From UBA4720 sp038227135 (GTDB lineage: Bacteria; Gemmatimonadota; Gemmatimonadetes; Gemmatimonadales; Gemmatimonadaceae): a stretch of 50,060 nucleotides of DNA. The notes below the pieces were generated by a model, which was not told the DNA's origin, did no database searches, and saw only the letters and a program-made list of their open reading frames with translations. The stretch lies in NCBI GenBank assembly GCA_038227135.1, contig JBBRQC010000024.1:1-50060 (forward strand), read 5' to 3'. Shown piece after piece: positions 1-7,984 of this stretch; the stretch's first letter is position 1, and every line of letters begins with the position of its first letter. Both the position numbers and the translations under genes were made by a program.

Positions 1-14
1 ATGGCCCTTCCGCT

Positions 15-42
15 CTGATTGTGTCGGTACCGACGCAATCAG
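15..42. promoter_or_regulatory. 28-bp dyad-symmetric site (possible operator or hairpin)
   Basis: Outer arms CTGATTG (15-21) and CAATCAG (36-42) flank a perfect 12-bp palindrome GTCGGTACCGAC (23-34); only the bases at 22 and 35 fail to pair. The symmetry is far beyond chance. There is no T-run on either side, so a rho-independent terminator is unlikely. It lies about 60 bp upstream of a possible promoter for the oxidase operon, so a repressor or activator site is the simplest reading. The gene to its left is outside the window, and the site could belong to that gene instead. Confidence 0.5.
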
Positions 43-103
43 CGGAGCGCGACGATTCCGGGCGAATGGAACAACCTGTCGGACAGCTTACAAAATCGGT
101 GTC

Positions 104-132
104 TTGACAGGCTTCACAGCGCACCGTAGCGT
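104..132 (+). promoter_or_regulatory. candidate sigma-70-like promoter of the oxidase operon
   Basis: A perfect -35 hexamer TTGACA (104-109) is followed after 17 bp by a weak -10 TAGCGT (127-132), which keeps only three consensus bases. Spacing is ideal, and transcription would begin near 139, ahead of the chosen ATG at 254. This supports the later start for the first gene, because an upstream TTG start at 104 would lie inside the -35 box. The call rests on motif match alone. Confidence 0.35.
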
Positions 133-253
133 CACGCTCATTAGAGATGTCATCAATTCGTCATCCGCGAGTTTCGTATTCGTGGTCGCGGCGGCTGGTG
201 GCATCGAACGAAGCAGGCAGTCCACAGAGGCGTACCGCTACGACGAGGTCGGT

Positions 254-1828
254 ATGATCAAGTGGTTTCCGATGCACGCCCCTCTACGGAAGGGCACTTG
301 GCCCCCCGCGTCCGTGGGCCGCGCCGGAGTCACCGCGGCGCTGTTGTTGAGCACATTGGCTCTCGCTCCTCCCGCTGCCACTCGCGTTGGTCCTGCGGCT
401 TACCGCCCTCCCCACAGCGCCGGGCCTTACGCCGCCTCGGCGATCAAACTTCCGGATGCGCGCGCGAAATACAGCAGCACGGTGGCGGAGCATTATCGGC
501 AGCTGATGCTGGCCCGATTCAACAAGGTGATGATTCCGGCTTTCGCGCGAAAGTATTCGCTTCCGTGCTCCGCGTGTCACACGACCTGGCCCGAGCTCAA
601 TAGCTTCGGACAAAGATTCCGTGACAACGGATACCAGCTCGGGAACGACCGCGACGCGCCCATCTGGCAGAATCCCGCCTATTGGCCGGCGGCGATCAGA
701 ACGTCGCCTCAGTGGCATCTTGAGCGGACGGATCACCAGCCCGTCGACGCAGTTCCAGGCGATGCGACCAGCGGCACGGTCGAACGGACGATCACCCAGC
801 ACGGATTCGATCTGTCTGGAGTGGACCTGCTCTTCATCGGCACGCTGCACAAGAACATCTCGTTCGGCTTCGTCTCCGCCATCGAAAACAGCGGAGCACT
901 TGGTCTCGAGGCAGCGTTCGTGCGATTTGACGATCTGCTCGATACGCACTGGGCCAACGTCAAGCTGGGAAAATTCGAGCTCGACAATATGGTCTCGGAG
1001 AAGCGGCAATTCTGGCTCTCCGCCAACGGCGGATTCTACCAGAGTTACCACTTCGTGCCTGTTGGCTCAGCTACAACGTTCGGTCTGGGCGACAATCAGC
1101 TCGGCGTCGAATTGTCGGGGCACTCCACCAACAGCTACACGCGCTATGGCGCCGCACTCATCGAGAGCTCCGACGGTGAGCCCAGTTTCGCTGGTGCCGG
1201 CCACACTTATGATGGTGCTTTCACGTTCAGTCAGGCTTTCGACGCTGGTAGCCTGGGTGTCCAGCGCATTGGGGCATACGCCTATCTGGGACACCGACCC
1301 ACGGCTTTCGAGACGAGTGGCGGCCAGCCGATAGCCGGCACTGGATTGCTGAACAAACCGTTCCAGCGCTACGGCGCAGTGGGGGATTTCTACCTTGGCA
1401 GCCTCGAATTCCTTCCGCTCTATCTGCGTGGGTCGGACGATGCGTATCTCGCGACAGCAACGGCCGGAGACCAGCCGCTTCCAGCCGGCGCGAGATCGGC
1501 GCAATGGAACGCGGGCTTTCTCGAGTTGCACTACTACGTTAACCCGCAACTGATCTTCCTGCAGCGCAGCGAATTCATTCGCATGTCCCAGCAGGCACTT
1601 CCATCTGCACCGACCAATCTGGGAAACATCGACGCGTACACATTCGGGTACCGTTGGTATCCGATGATGCACAGCCGTGCCGGCCTGGCGTTGCATACGG
1701 AATTCTCTATGGCGAAGACCTTGGGCGCGGCACCCCTCAGCGGGGCGGGGGTCGGACTGCCCCCGCTTTCCACCGACACGCCGGTGTGGGCCCGTTCGCT
1801 GTTATTCGCGCTCGATTTTGCTTTCTAA
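254..1828 (+). CDS. porin-like c-type cytochrome, probably outer-membrane
   Basis: A protein of about 524 residues with one haem c motif CSACH (C105, C108, H109) in the context IPAFARKYSLPCSACH. That context marks a family of cell-envelope cytochromes whose remaining 400 residues look like beta-barrel strands rich in aromatic and Gly residues. The N-terminus has a basic stretch and a hydrophobic run (about 25-42) consistent with export. ATG at 254 is chosen because GAGG lies at 245-248; the frame stays open back to a TTG at 104, which lacks such a site. It is the first gene of the oxidase operon and ends 16 bp before the dihaem cytochrome gene. A role in moving electrons at the outer membrane is inference; the barrel was not modelled. 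Confidence 0.7.
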   Translation: MIKWFPMHAPLRKGTWPPASVGRAGVTAALLLSTLALAPPAATRVGPAAYRPPHSAGPYAASAIKLPDARAKYSSTVAEHYRQLMLARFNKVMIPAFARKYSLPCSACHTTWPELNSFGQRFRDNGYQLGNDRDAPIWQNPAYWPAAIRTSPQWHLERTDHQPVDAVPGDATSGTVERTITQHGFDLSGVDLLFIGTLHKNISFGFVSAIENSGALGLEAAFVRFDDLLDTHWANVKLGKFELDNMVSEKRQFWLSANGGFYQSYHFVPVGSATTFGLGDNQLGVELSGHSTNSYTRYGAALIESSDGEPSFAGAGHTYDGAFTFSQAFDAGSLGVQRIGAYAYLGHRPTAFETSGGQPIAGTGLLNKPFQRYGAVGDFYLGSLEFLPLYLRGSDDAYLATATAGDQPLPAGARSAQWNAGFLELHYYVNPQLIFLQRSEFIRMSQQALPSAPTNLGNIDAYTFGYRWYPMMHSRAGLALHTEFSMAKTLGAAPLSGAGVGLPPLSTDTPVWARSLLFALDFAF

Positions 1829-1844
1829 GACGGGGAGGCTCGTC

Positions 1845-2681
1845 ATGATACTGGGAACTTTGGACAAAAAGTTTCTCTGCAATCTGAGCGTCGTGCTTTG
1901 CTTCGCCGCCGCCTCGGTGCTCCCCGCTCAGGAAAGCCACGTCGGAAATCTGAACGGCCACGCCGCTGCTGGAAAAAAGGAGTACCGCAAATATTGCGTT
2001 GGATGCCACGGTCAGGATGGTGATGGCCTCGGCGAGAACGCCCAGTGGATCAGCCCGCAGCCGCGCGACTTCACGGCGGCGGTCTTCAAGTGTCGGTCGA
2101 CACCCACCGGCACGCTTCCCACCGACGACGATCTGGAGAACTCGATTCATCGCGGATTCGTCAACACCAACATGCCGTCGTGGCTCCCGCTGACCGGTCA
2201 GACCAGAGCGGACCTGGTCGCCTACATCAAGACGTTTTCACCGCGCTGGAGTCAGGGTCACGGAACGCCCATAACCATTCCGCCCGAAACCCCGGCAACC
2301 GTGGAGAGCATGCTGCGCGGCAGGACGGTCTTCCAGAAGATGGAATGCTGGAAGTGTCATGGACCAGCGGGTCATGGAGATGGTCCGTCCGCGTCGACGC
2401 TCACCGACAGCAAGGACAATCCAATCCGGCCGTACAACTTTGCAACCGGGACCCGCTTCAAGTGCGGAGAGACCAATCAGGACTTGTATCGCGTTTTCAT
2501 GACTGGCGTCGATGGAACACCCATGCCGTCGTTTGCTGACAATCTCAAACCCGCGGAGGCCTGGGACCTCGTTCACTTCCTGCGCACTCTGCAGCCTGTG
2601 AAGACTCCGGAAGCCCTCGCCTGGAAGGCATGGGTGAAATCTCACCCCGCGCTTGCGCCAATCGGACCAGAAGCACAGTAG
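1845..2681 (+). CDS. dihaem cytochrome c, exported
   Basis: This 278-residue protein has a signal-like N-terminus (to about residue 29) and two cytochrome c domains. Haem motifs are CVGCH (C51, C54, H55) and CWKCH (C168, C171, H172). Methionines M110 (in NMPSW) and M227 (in PMPSF) fit as the distal axial ligands, so both haems look functional. ATG at 1845 follows GGGGAGG at 1832-1838; the frame is open upstream to 1677, but that region overlaps the previous gene. The likely role is delivering electrons to the terminal oxidase encoded downstream. Membership of the cytochrome c class I fold is clear; the electron donor is unknown. Confidence 0.85.
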   Translation: MILGTLDKKFLCNLSVVLCFAAASVLPAQESHVGNLNGHAAAGKKEYRKYCVGCHGQDGDGLGENAQWISPQPRDFTAAVFKCRSTPTGTLPTDDDLENSIHRGFVNTNMPSWLPLTGQTRADLVAYIKTFSPRWSQGHGTPITIPPETPATVESMLRGRTVFQKMECWKCHGPAGHGDGPSASTLTDSKDNPIRPYNFATGTRFKCGETNQDLYRVFMTGVDGTPMPSFADNLKPAEAWDLVHFLRTLQPVKTPEALAWKAWVKSHPALAPIGPEAQ

Positions 2682-2718
2682 CTCTCATCCTCAACCTTTT
2701 TCCAGAGAAGTGCCAAAG

Positions 2719-3447
2719 ATGCGTAAAAGAACTTTCCCCATTCTCGCGATCACATTGCTCGTGTCCTCCGCCGCCAGCACGAAGGCGGGAAGGTTCACTG
2801 CCCCTTCAGCGGCGACTGGAAATGTCGAGGGAACAATCAGCTTCACGGGAACGCCTCCCAAGATGAAGCCCATCGACATGGCCAAGGAGCCGACGTGTGC
2901 GAAACAGCACACCAAGCCGGTGCTGACCGAAGCGGTGACTACCGACGAAGGCAATACTCTCGAGGATGTCGTGGTTTACGTCTCGGCTGGCGACCAGGGA
3001 GCCCCAGCCGGCGCAGCCGTGACCTACGATCAGAAGGGGTGCCAGTACATCCCGCACGTTGCCGTCGTGGAAACGAATCAGCCGTTGGACATCTACAATC
3101 ACGACCAGACTTCGCACAACATCCATCCGATGGCAAAGGCCAATCCCGAGTGGAACAAGTCGCAGCCGCCGGGATCGCCCCCTCTCCACGTCACGTATGC
3201 AAAGCCCGAGTTCATTCCGGTGAAGTGCAATGTTCATCCGTGGATGCACGGCTACTTCGCTGTGCTCGGCACCTCACACCATGCGGTGTCGGGGAACGAC
3301 GGCAAGTTCAGCCTGAAGGGCCTGCCTCCCGGGAAGTACACGCTCACCGCCTGGCAGGAGAAATTTGGCACCCAGACCCAGGACGTCACGGTCACCAGCG
3401 GCGGAACCGCGAAGGCGAACTTCACGTTCAAGGCGACCCCATACTAG
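2719..3447 (+). CDS. exported cupredoxin-like protein with C-terminal CnaB-like domain
   Basis: This 242-residue protein has an N-terminal signal peptide (about 1-23). The middle holds a plastocyanin-type arrangement: H133 in TSHNIH, then C170, H173 and M176 in KCNVHPWM, which are the ligands expected for a type 1 copper site. The last 50 residues (DGKFSLKGLPPGKYTL) resemble a carboxypeptidase-regulatory or CnaB-like beta-sandwich. ATG at 2719 is preceded by AGAGAAG at 2704-2710. It sits 39 bp before oxidase subunit II. A periplasmic copper electron carrier feeding the oxidase is the natural inference; copper delivery to the CuA site is an alternative. Confidence 0.75.
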   Translation: MRKRTFPILAITLLVSSAASTKAGRFTAPSAATGNVEGTISFTGTPPKMKPIDMAKEPTCAKQHTKPVLTEAVTTDEGNTLEDVVVYVSAGDQGAPAGAAVTYDQKGCQYIPHVAVVETNQPLDIYNHDQTSHNIHPMAKANPEWNKSQPPGSPPLHVTYAKPEFIPVKCNVHPWMHGYFAVLGTSHHAVSGNDGKFSLKGLPPGKYTLTAWQEKFGTQTQDVTVTSGGTAKANFTFKATPY

Positions 3448-3486
3448 CGGCTGGAAACCTCGAGCAGGCGTAGCGGAGCTTCGGGC

Positions 3487-4284
3487 GTGGGCAAACTCTT
3501 CGCGATCATCGTGGCGATCATTACGATCGTCTCGGCCGCGATCTTCATTTCGCACCAGTGGATGCCGCCCGACGTGTCTGTGCTGGGGGCCGGCATCGAC
3601 CACCAGATGGCGGAGACGATGATTACCTCCGGCATCCTGTTCGTTGTCGCCCAGCTGGTACTGGCTTCCTTCGTGTGGCGATTCGCCGACAACAACGACC
3701 AGCGCAAGATTAAGATCTTCCCCGGCGGCGCCACGCCGATGGTGGTGGGCGCGATAATTCTCGTGGGTGCGGAGATTCTCGCGCTAACGCTCGTCGGTTC
3801 CAAGATCTGGGCAAGCATCTACATTGCCCCTGCCGATCCACACTCGCTAAAGATCGACGTCCAGGCCGAGCAGTTCGCCTACTATTTCCGGTATCCGGGA
3901 CCAGACGGCAAATTCGGAAAGCTCCACCCGGAGCTCATCGACCCGTCGACGGGAAACTTCATGGGGCTGGACCCCGCCAACGACACGGCGGCCCGGGACG
4001 ACATCGTGGCGGCGACGCTCGCTGTGCCAGTGAACACGCCCGTAGTGCTCGAGCTGCACGCGAAAGACGTGAGTCACGCCTTCTACGTACCCGAGCTGCG
4101 AATTCAGCAGGACTTCGTGCCTGGACTGGTGATACCGCTGCATTTCACGGCGACGCGACTTACGAAGAGCGAAATCGTGTGCACCCAGCTGTGCGGGCTG
4201 GGGCACTACAACATGCGCGCCTATCTCGAGGTGATGAGTGCCGACGACTTCAAGAAATGGTTAAATGAGCAGTCCGGTCAGTAG
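3487..4284 (+). CDS. coxB: cytochrome c oxidase subunit II
   Basis: Subunit II carries the binuclear CuA centre that takes electrons from cytochrome c or a cupredoxin. Ligands are intact: H197 in SHAFYVPEL, then C232, C236, H240 and M243 in CTQLCGLGHYNM. Glutamine replaces the usual Glu at 234, a position that binds copper through its backbone carbonyl, so function should survive. There are three hydrophobic segments (about 4-22, 46-64, 84-104), one more than the usual two. The start is GTG at 3487 with GGAG at 3475-3478. The gene overlaps coxA by 20 bp, implying coupled translation. Confidence 0.93.
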   Translation: MGKLFAIIVAIITIVSAAIFISHQWMPPDVSVLGAGIDHQMAETMITSGILFVVAQLVLASFVWRFADNNDQRKIKIFPGGATPMVVGAIILVGAEILALTLVGSKIWASIYIAPADPHSLKIDVQAEQFAYYFRYPGPDGKFGKLHPELIDPSTGNFMGLDPANDTAARDDIVAATLAVPVNTPVVLELHAKDVSHAFYVPELRIQQDFVPGLVIPLHFTATRLTKSEIVCTQLCGLGHYNMRAYLEVMSADDFKKWLNEQSGQ

Positions 4285-6058
4285 TCACTCTGCCGGGCCC
4301 CAGGGCTTCTGGCGCAAGTACGTCTTCAGCCTCGATCACAAGGTGATCGGCAGGCAGTACCTGGATCTTTCTCTGGTTGCGCTCACGACGGGGATGATTC
4401 TCTCCTGGCTGATGCGAATGCATCTGGGGTGGCCGACGAAGGCGATACCGGGGCTCGGCGCGATCGCTCCCGAGGCGGCGGGTGGCATAATCACGCCCGA
4501 GTACTACCTGTCGCTGATGACGATGCACGGGACGATCATGGTGTTCTTCGTCCTCACGACCGCACCCTTTGCGGGATTCGGAAATTTCATCCTGCCGATT
4601 CAAATTGGCGCGGAGGACATGGCGTTCCCGCGCTTCAACATGATGTCCTTCTGGGTGACGTTCGTCGCGTTCGTCATTCTGGTCGCCGCCTTCTTCGTCC
4701 CGGAAGGTCCGCCACTTTCTGGCTGGACGGCGTATGCCCCGCTAAGCGCCGTGGGAAAAGACGCGGGGCCGGGGCAGGGCTGGGGCCAGACGCTCTGGGT
4801 CATTTCGATAGGAACGTTCTGCATAGCGCAGCTGCTAGGGTCGCTGAACTTCATTGCAACGACGCTCGATCTTCGAACCAAGGGCATGTCGCTGGCGCGA
4901 ATGCCGTTCTCGACGTGGGCGTGGTTCATCACCTCGGTGATTGGCCTCATCGCATTCTCGGTCCTTCTTCCCGCGTGCGTCCTGCTCTTGCTCGACCGTG
5001 TGGCCGGCACGAGCTTCTTCATTCCGGCGGGGCTCGTCATAAGCGACCGGCTGCAGCCACACGCGGGCGGATCGCCCCTCCTCTGGCAGCATCTCTTCTG
5101 GTTCTTCGGGCATCCTGAAGTGTACATCGCCATTCTGCCGGGTTTCGGCATCGTCTCGCACATCCTTCCGGCGGTGACGAGGAAGCCGTTACTCGGACCC
5201 CGTGTGTTCATAGCGTGCATGATCGCAATCGCGTTCCTCAGCTACACTGTGTGGGGCCATCACATGTTCATGAGCGGAATGAACCCGTTTTCGGCCACGG
5301 TGTTCTCGGTTCCGACACTGATCATCACGATCCCCGCCGCAATCACGACGCTGCTCTGGATCGGAACGCTGTACGGGGCGAAGCTGCGATTCAACACAGC
5401 CGCGCTATTCTGCCTCGCGTTCATCTCGGTATTCGTGAGCGGCGGAATCAGCGGATTCTTCCTCGCGCAGCCGGCGATCGACAGCTACCTGCACGGCACC
5501 TACTTCGTGGTCGGCCACTTCCACTTCGTGATGGGCGTCGCCGCGATGTTCGGAATCCTGGCTGGCACTTACTTCTGGTTTCCAAAGATGTTCGGACGCA
5601 TGATGAACGAGAGGCTGGGCAAGATCCATTTTTTCCTGACGTTCATTGGCGTCTACTGCATCTTCATGCCGATGCACTACCTGGGGCTTGGCGGGAACGT
5701 GCGCCGCTACTCGGCCTTCACCGTCGACTACATGAAGGGATCGGTCCCGCTGCACCGGTTCATCACGGTGGCGGCCCTGTTCACGGGCGCCGCCCAACTG
5801 ATCTTCTTCTACAATCTCATCAGGAGCCGATTTCGGGGGCAGATCGCGACTGACAACCCGTGGGAGGCGACGTCGCTGGAGTGGACGACCAGCTCACCTC
5901 CGCCGCACGACAACTTCGGCGGCCACCATCCGGTGGTATATCACGGTCCCAACGAGTATGGAGTTGCGGGCAGGAACGGAGACTATATCATGCAGAATTC
6001 TCCCGAGCCCGACCCGGCAACTCCGACGGCGGCTGCGCGCACGCCCGCTACCGCATGA
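4265..6058 (+). CDS. coxA: cytochrome c oxidase subunit I (aa3-type)
   Basis: The catalytic subunit, 597 residues, with about twelve membrane helices, reduces oxygen to water and pumps protons. All metal ligands are visible: H88 and H420 for low-spin haem, H418 for the active-site haem, H283, H332 and H333 for CuB. Y287 in GHPEVY is positioned for the His-Tyr crosslink. This GHPEVY motif places it in the A-type haem-copper family rather than cbb3. The ATG at 4265 lies inside coxB, and its stop overlaps the next start as ATGA. No haem A synthesis or assembly genes appear in the window. Confidence 0.96.
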   Translation: MSSPVSSHSAGPQGFWRKYVFSLDHKVIGRQYLDLSLVALTTGMILSWLMRMHLGWPTKAIPGLGAIAPEAAGGIITPEYYLSLMTMHGTIMVFFVLTTAPFAGFGNFILPIQIGAEDMAFPRFNMMSFWVTFVAFVILVAAFFVPEGPPLSGWTAYAPLSAVGKDAGPGQGWGQTLWVISIGTFCIAQLLGSLNFIATTLDLRTKGMSLARMPFSTWAWFITSVIGLIAFSVLLPACVLLLLDRVAGTSFFIPAGLVISDRLQPHAGGSPLLWQHLFWFFGHPEVYIAILPGFGIVSHILPAVTRKPLLGPRVFIACMIAIAFLSYTVWGHHMFMSGMNPFSATVFSVPTLIITIPAAITTLLWIGTLYGAKLRFNTAALFCLAFISVFVSGGISGFFLAQPAIDSYLHGTYFVVGHFHFVMGVAAMFGILAGTYFWFPKMFGRMMNERLGKIHFFLTFIGVYCIFMPMHYLGLGGNVRRYSAFTVDYMKGSVPLHRFITVAALFTGAAQLIFFYNLIRSRFRGQIATDNPWEATSLEWTTSSPPPHDNFGGHHPVVYHGPNEYGVAGRNGDYIMQNSPEPDPATPTAAARTPATA

Positions 6059-6642
6059 CATCCATGTCCATGAAGCCGCAAGTATCGCCTGCTCAAACCG
6101 GAGTCTGGGTCGGCATCGCGGCCATCACGATGTCATTTGCGGCGTACTCGAGCGCTCTCATCGTGCGACAGGGCGCCAATCCGGATTGGCAGCACTTCAC
6201 TCTCCCGCGAATTCTGTTCTTCAACACCCTGGTCGTTGTGGCGAGCAGCGCGACTCTCTACGCGGCGCGTCCGCGCAGCGCTGCCACGGTCGATCGATCG
6301 GGAACCGTGACCGCAGTTGATGCGCCCCATCGGAACTGGCTCTACGTCACGATCCTGCTGGGATTCCTGTTTCTCTTCGGTCAGATTCTGGCGTGGCGCA
6401 ATCTCGTTGATCAGGGAATCACGCTCGCTTCGGGCCCGAGCAGCTCCTTCTTCTACCTGCTGACCGCAATGCACGGTCTCCACCTGTTGGGCGGCCTCAC
6501 CGGGCTTTTCTATGTCGTGTATCGTGTTCGACGCTCGACCACGGAGCGCGCGGTGAGGGCATACGGCGCTGCGTCACTGTACTGGCATTTCATGACGGTC
6601 TTGTGGATCTATCTGTTCGCGCTGCTTGCCACCCGCATTTAA
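6055..6642 (+). CDS. cytochrome c oxidase subunit III-like membrane protein
   Basis: A 195-residue protein with five predicted membrane helices, matching the short form of subunit III. It contains AMHGLHLLGGL and a final helix YWHFMTVLWIYLF, which correspond to the HGLH and WHF-D-W regions of the family, though the Asp of WHFVD is replaced here (WHFMT). The start ATG at 6055 overlaps the coxA stop by 4 bp; in-frame ATGs at 6064 and 6070 are alternatives. A second, more canonical subunit III follows 16 bp later, so this is the divergent paralogue of a pair. Confidence 0.85.
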   Translation: MTSMSMKPQVSPAQTGVWVGIAAITMSFAAYSSALIVRQGANPDWQHFTLPRILFFNTLVVVASSATLYAARPRSAATVDRSGTVTAVDAPHRNWLYVTILLGFLFLFGQILAWRNLVDQGITLASGPSSSFFYLLTAMHGLHLLGGLTGLFYVVYRVRRSTTERAVRAYGAASLYWHFMTVLWIYLFALLATRI

Positions 6643-6658
6643 CTGAACGGAGGAATGG

Positions 6659-7285
6659 GTGACGCACGCTGAGCTGACCATGCAGCACGGGCACAGTGCG
6701 GTGGCCGAGGAGCGCCCGTACGGCGTCCCGACCCGGAAGCTGGTGATGTGGCTTTTCATCATCGCCGACGCGGCCACGTTCGGGGCGATCCTCTTTGCGT
6801 ACGGCTACGTGCGCGTCGGCAGCCCCGACTGGACGAAGCCATTCGCCTTCTATCCGACGATCCTGAACGGAATCGTCATGACGGTCGTGCTCCTCACCAG
6901 CAGCCTTACCATGCTTGGCGCGGTCCGTGCCGCGAGCGCGGGGCGCCCGAGCGCGATTCGCTGGCTGGGTGCAACGATTCTCCTCGGACTCCTGTTCGCC
7001 GGCCTTCACCTGCGCGAGTGGTTCTCCATGATTCGCGAAGGGTGGAGCCCGAGTCATAATCCTCTGGGCGGCTCGCCGCTCTTTGGCGCCGCGTTTTTCG
7101 GCATCACCGGACTGCATCTGTTGCACGTCATATGCGGCGTGATCGCAATCGGGGTCGTGACGCAGCTTTATCGACGCGGCCGGTTGGATGCGAGCTACAT
7201 CGAGACGACCGGCCTTTACTGGCATTTCGTGGATCTGGTCTGGATGTTCGTGTTTCCGCTCGTTTACCTGTTGAACGCCCGGTGA
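6659..7285 (+). CDS. coxC: cytochrome c oxidase subunit III
   Basis: A 208-residue subunit III with five or six hydrophobic helices and the canonical ending YWHFVDLVWMFVFPLVYL. The core also holds GLHLLHVICG. Subunit III stabilises the oxidase and its proton uptake. The start is GTG at 6659 with GGAGG at 6649-6653; ATG at 6680 is less well placed. It lies between the divergent subunit III-like gene and the subunit IV gene, all on one strand with short gaps, so one transcript is likely. Confidence 0.93.
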   Translation: MTHAELTMQHGHSAVAEERPYGVPTRKLVMWLFIIADAATFGAILFAYGYVRVGSPDWTKPFAFYPTILNGIVMTVVLLTSSLTMLGAVRAASAGRPSAIRWLGATILLGLLFAGLHLREWFSMIREGWSPSHNPLGGSPLFGAAFFGITGLHLLHVICGVIAIGVVTQLYRRGRLDASYIETTGLYWHFVDLVWMFVFPLVYLLNAR

Positions 7286-7307
7286 CCGGCGTGCGGGGAG
7301 AAGAGAC

Positions 7308-7646
7308 ATGGTGAGTGGTGCGTCCAGTCCAAGCCCGGGGATGAGGTTCTACGCGGTCCTGTGGGCTGGATTGCTCGGGATCGTGGTCGTGGAGGTGTTG
7401 CTCACGTACGCGAACCTGCGTCCGCTCGCGCTCACGATATCCCTGGTCGCGCTGGCCCTGGTGGAGGCCGGGGTGGCCCTCATGTACTTCATGCATTTGA
7501 AATACGAGCGGCGGATTCTCTTCTGGAGCCTGATCCCCGCGCTCGTATTCGTTCTGATAATGTTCGACCACCTGTGGCCCGACGCATTTCGCGTCACGTC
7601 GATGCGGATGCCAACCGCTTCCAGCACACCGGCTGGCGGCGGCTAG
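7308..7646 (+). CDS. cytochrome c oxidase subunit IV family protein
   Basis: A 112-residue protein with three hydrophobic helices (about 14-36, 38-60, 68-86) and the phrase YFMHLKYERRILFWSL, typical of the small subunit IV of caa3-type oxidases. Subunit IV helps assemble or stabilise the complex. ATG at 7308 is preceded by GGGGAGAAGAG. Its TAG stop is directly followed by the ATG of the 38-residue peptide gene at 7647 with no gap. Confidence 0.9.
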   Translation: MVSGASSPSPGMRFYAVLWAGLLGIVVVEVLLTYANLRPLALTISLVALALVEAGVALMYFMHLKYERRILFWSLIPALVFVLIMFDHLWPDAFRVTSMRMPTASSTPAGGG

Positions 7647-7763
7647 ATGAACCGCTACATGCCGGGAATGCTGGCCTCGATGCTCGTCCTGATCGTGCCG
7701 GCCTTTCTCATCTGCGTAGGTCTCACGGTCATGGCCTATCGCAAGTGGAAGTCGCCTGATTAG
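7647..7763 (+). CDS. 38-residue single-helix membrane peptide at end of oxidase operon
   Basis: A short gene starting at ATG 7647, immediately after the subunit IV stop, and ending with TAG at 7761-7763. The product starts MNRYMPGMLASM, runs through one hydrophobic helix of about 22 residues and ends in a basic tail MAYRKWKSPD. This shape matches tiny accessory subunits seen in other terminal oxidases (CcoQ and CydX are known examples of the type, not necessarily homologues). Zero spacing to its neighbour and a clean helix argue that it is real. No homologue is recognised. Confidence 0.6.
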   Translation: MNRYMPGMLASMLVLIVPAFLICVGLTVMAYRKWKSPD

Positions 7764-7909
7764 GGTGTGCTATTGTTGGTTCCGGCCTTCAGAATCTCGT
7801 CGATATAGAAGTGCACCGCGCTGGCGTATCCCGAATCGCAGGGCTTGAGTCCCGCAAACTCTCCGTCCGCTCCGGTATTCTTGGCCGCCGTGATCGTGAT
7901 TCCTTTCAT
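7760..7909 (-). CDS. possible 49-residue protein of unknown function
   Basis: A minus-strand frame with ATG at 7909, preceded by GAGG eight bases upstream, and TAA at 7762-7760. The product begins MKGITITAAKNTGADG and has one Cys. It converges with the oxidase operon, overlapping the 38-residue peptide gene by 4 bp, and is divergent from PEP carboxylase. The frame stays open far upstream across the carboxylase gene, but that part is shadow. The SD-like site and start support a small gene; no family is recognised. Confidence 0.35.
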   Translation of the reverse strand: MKGITITAAKNTGADGEFAGLKPCDSGYASAVHFYIDEILKAGTNNSTP

Positions 7910-7984
7910 GTCAATGTCCTCATAAGTAGTTGAAGGGCCGCGCTCAGCATGGCGAAGCGCGCGCCGAGCCCCTAAGCTTCGACG

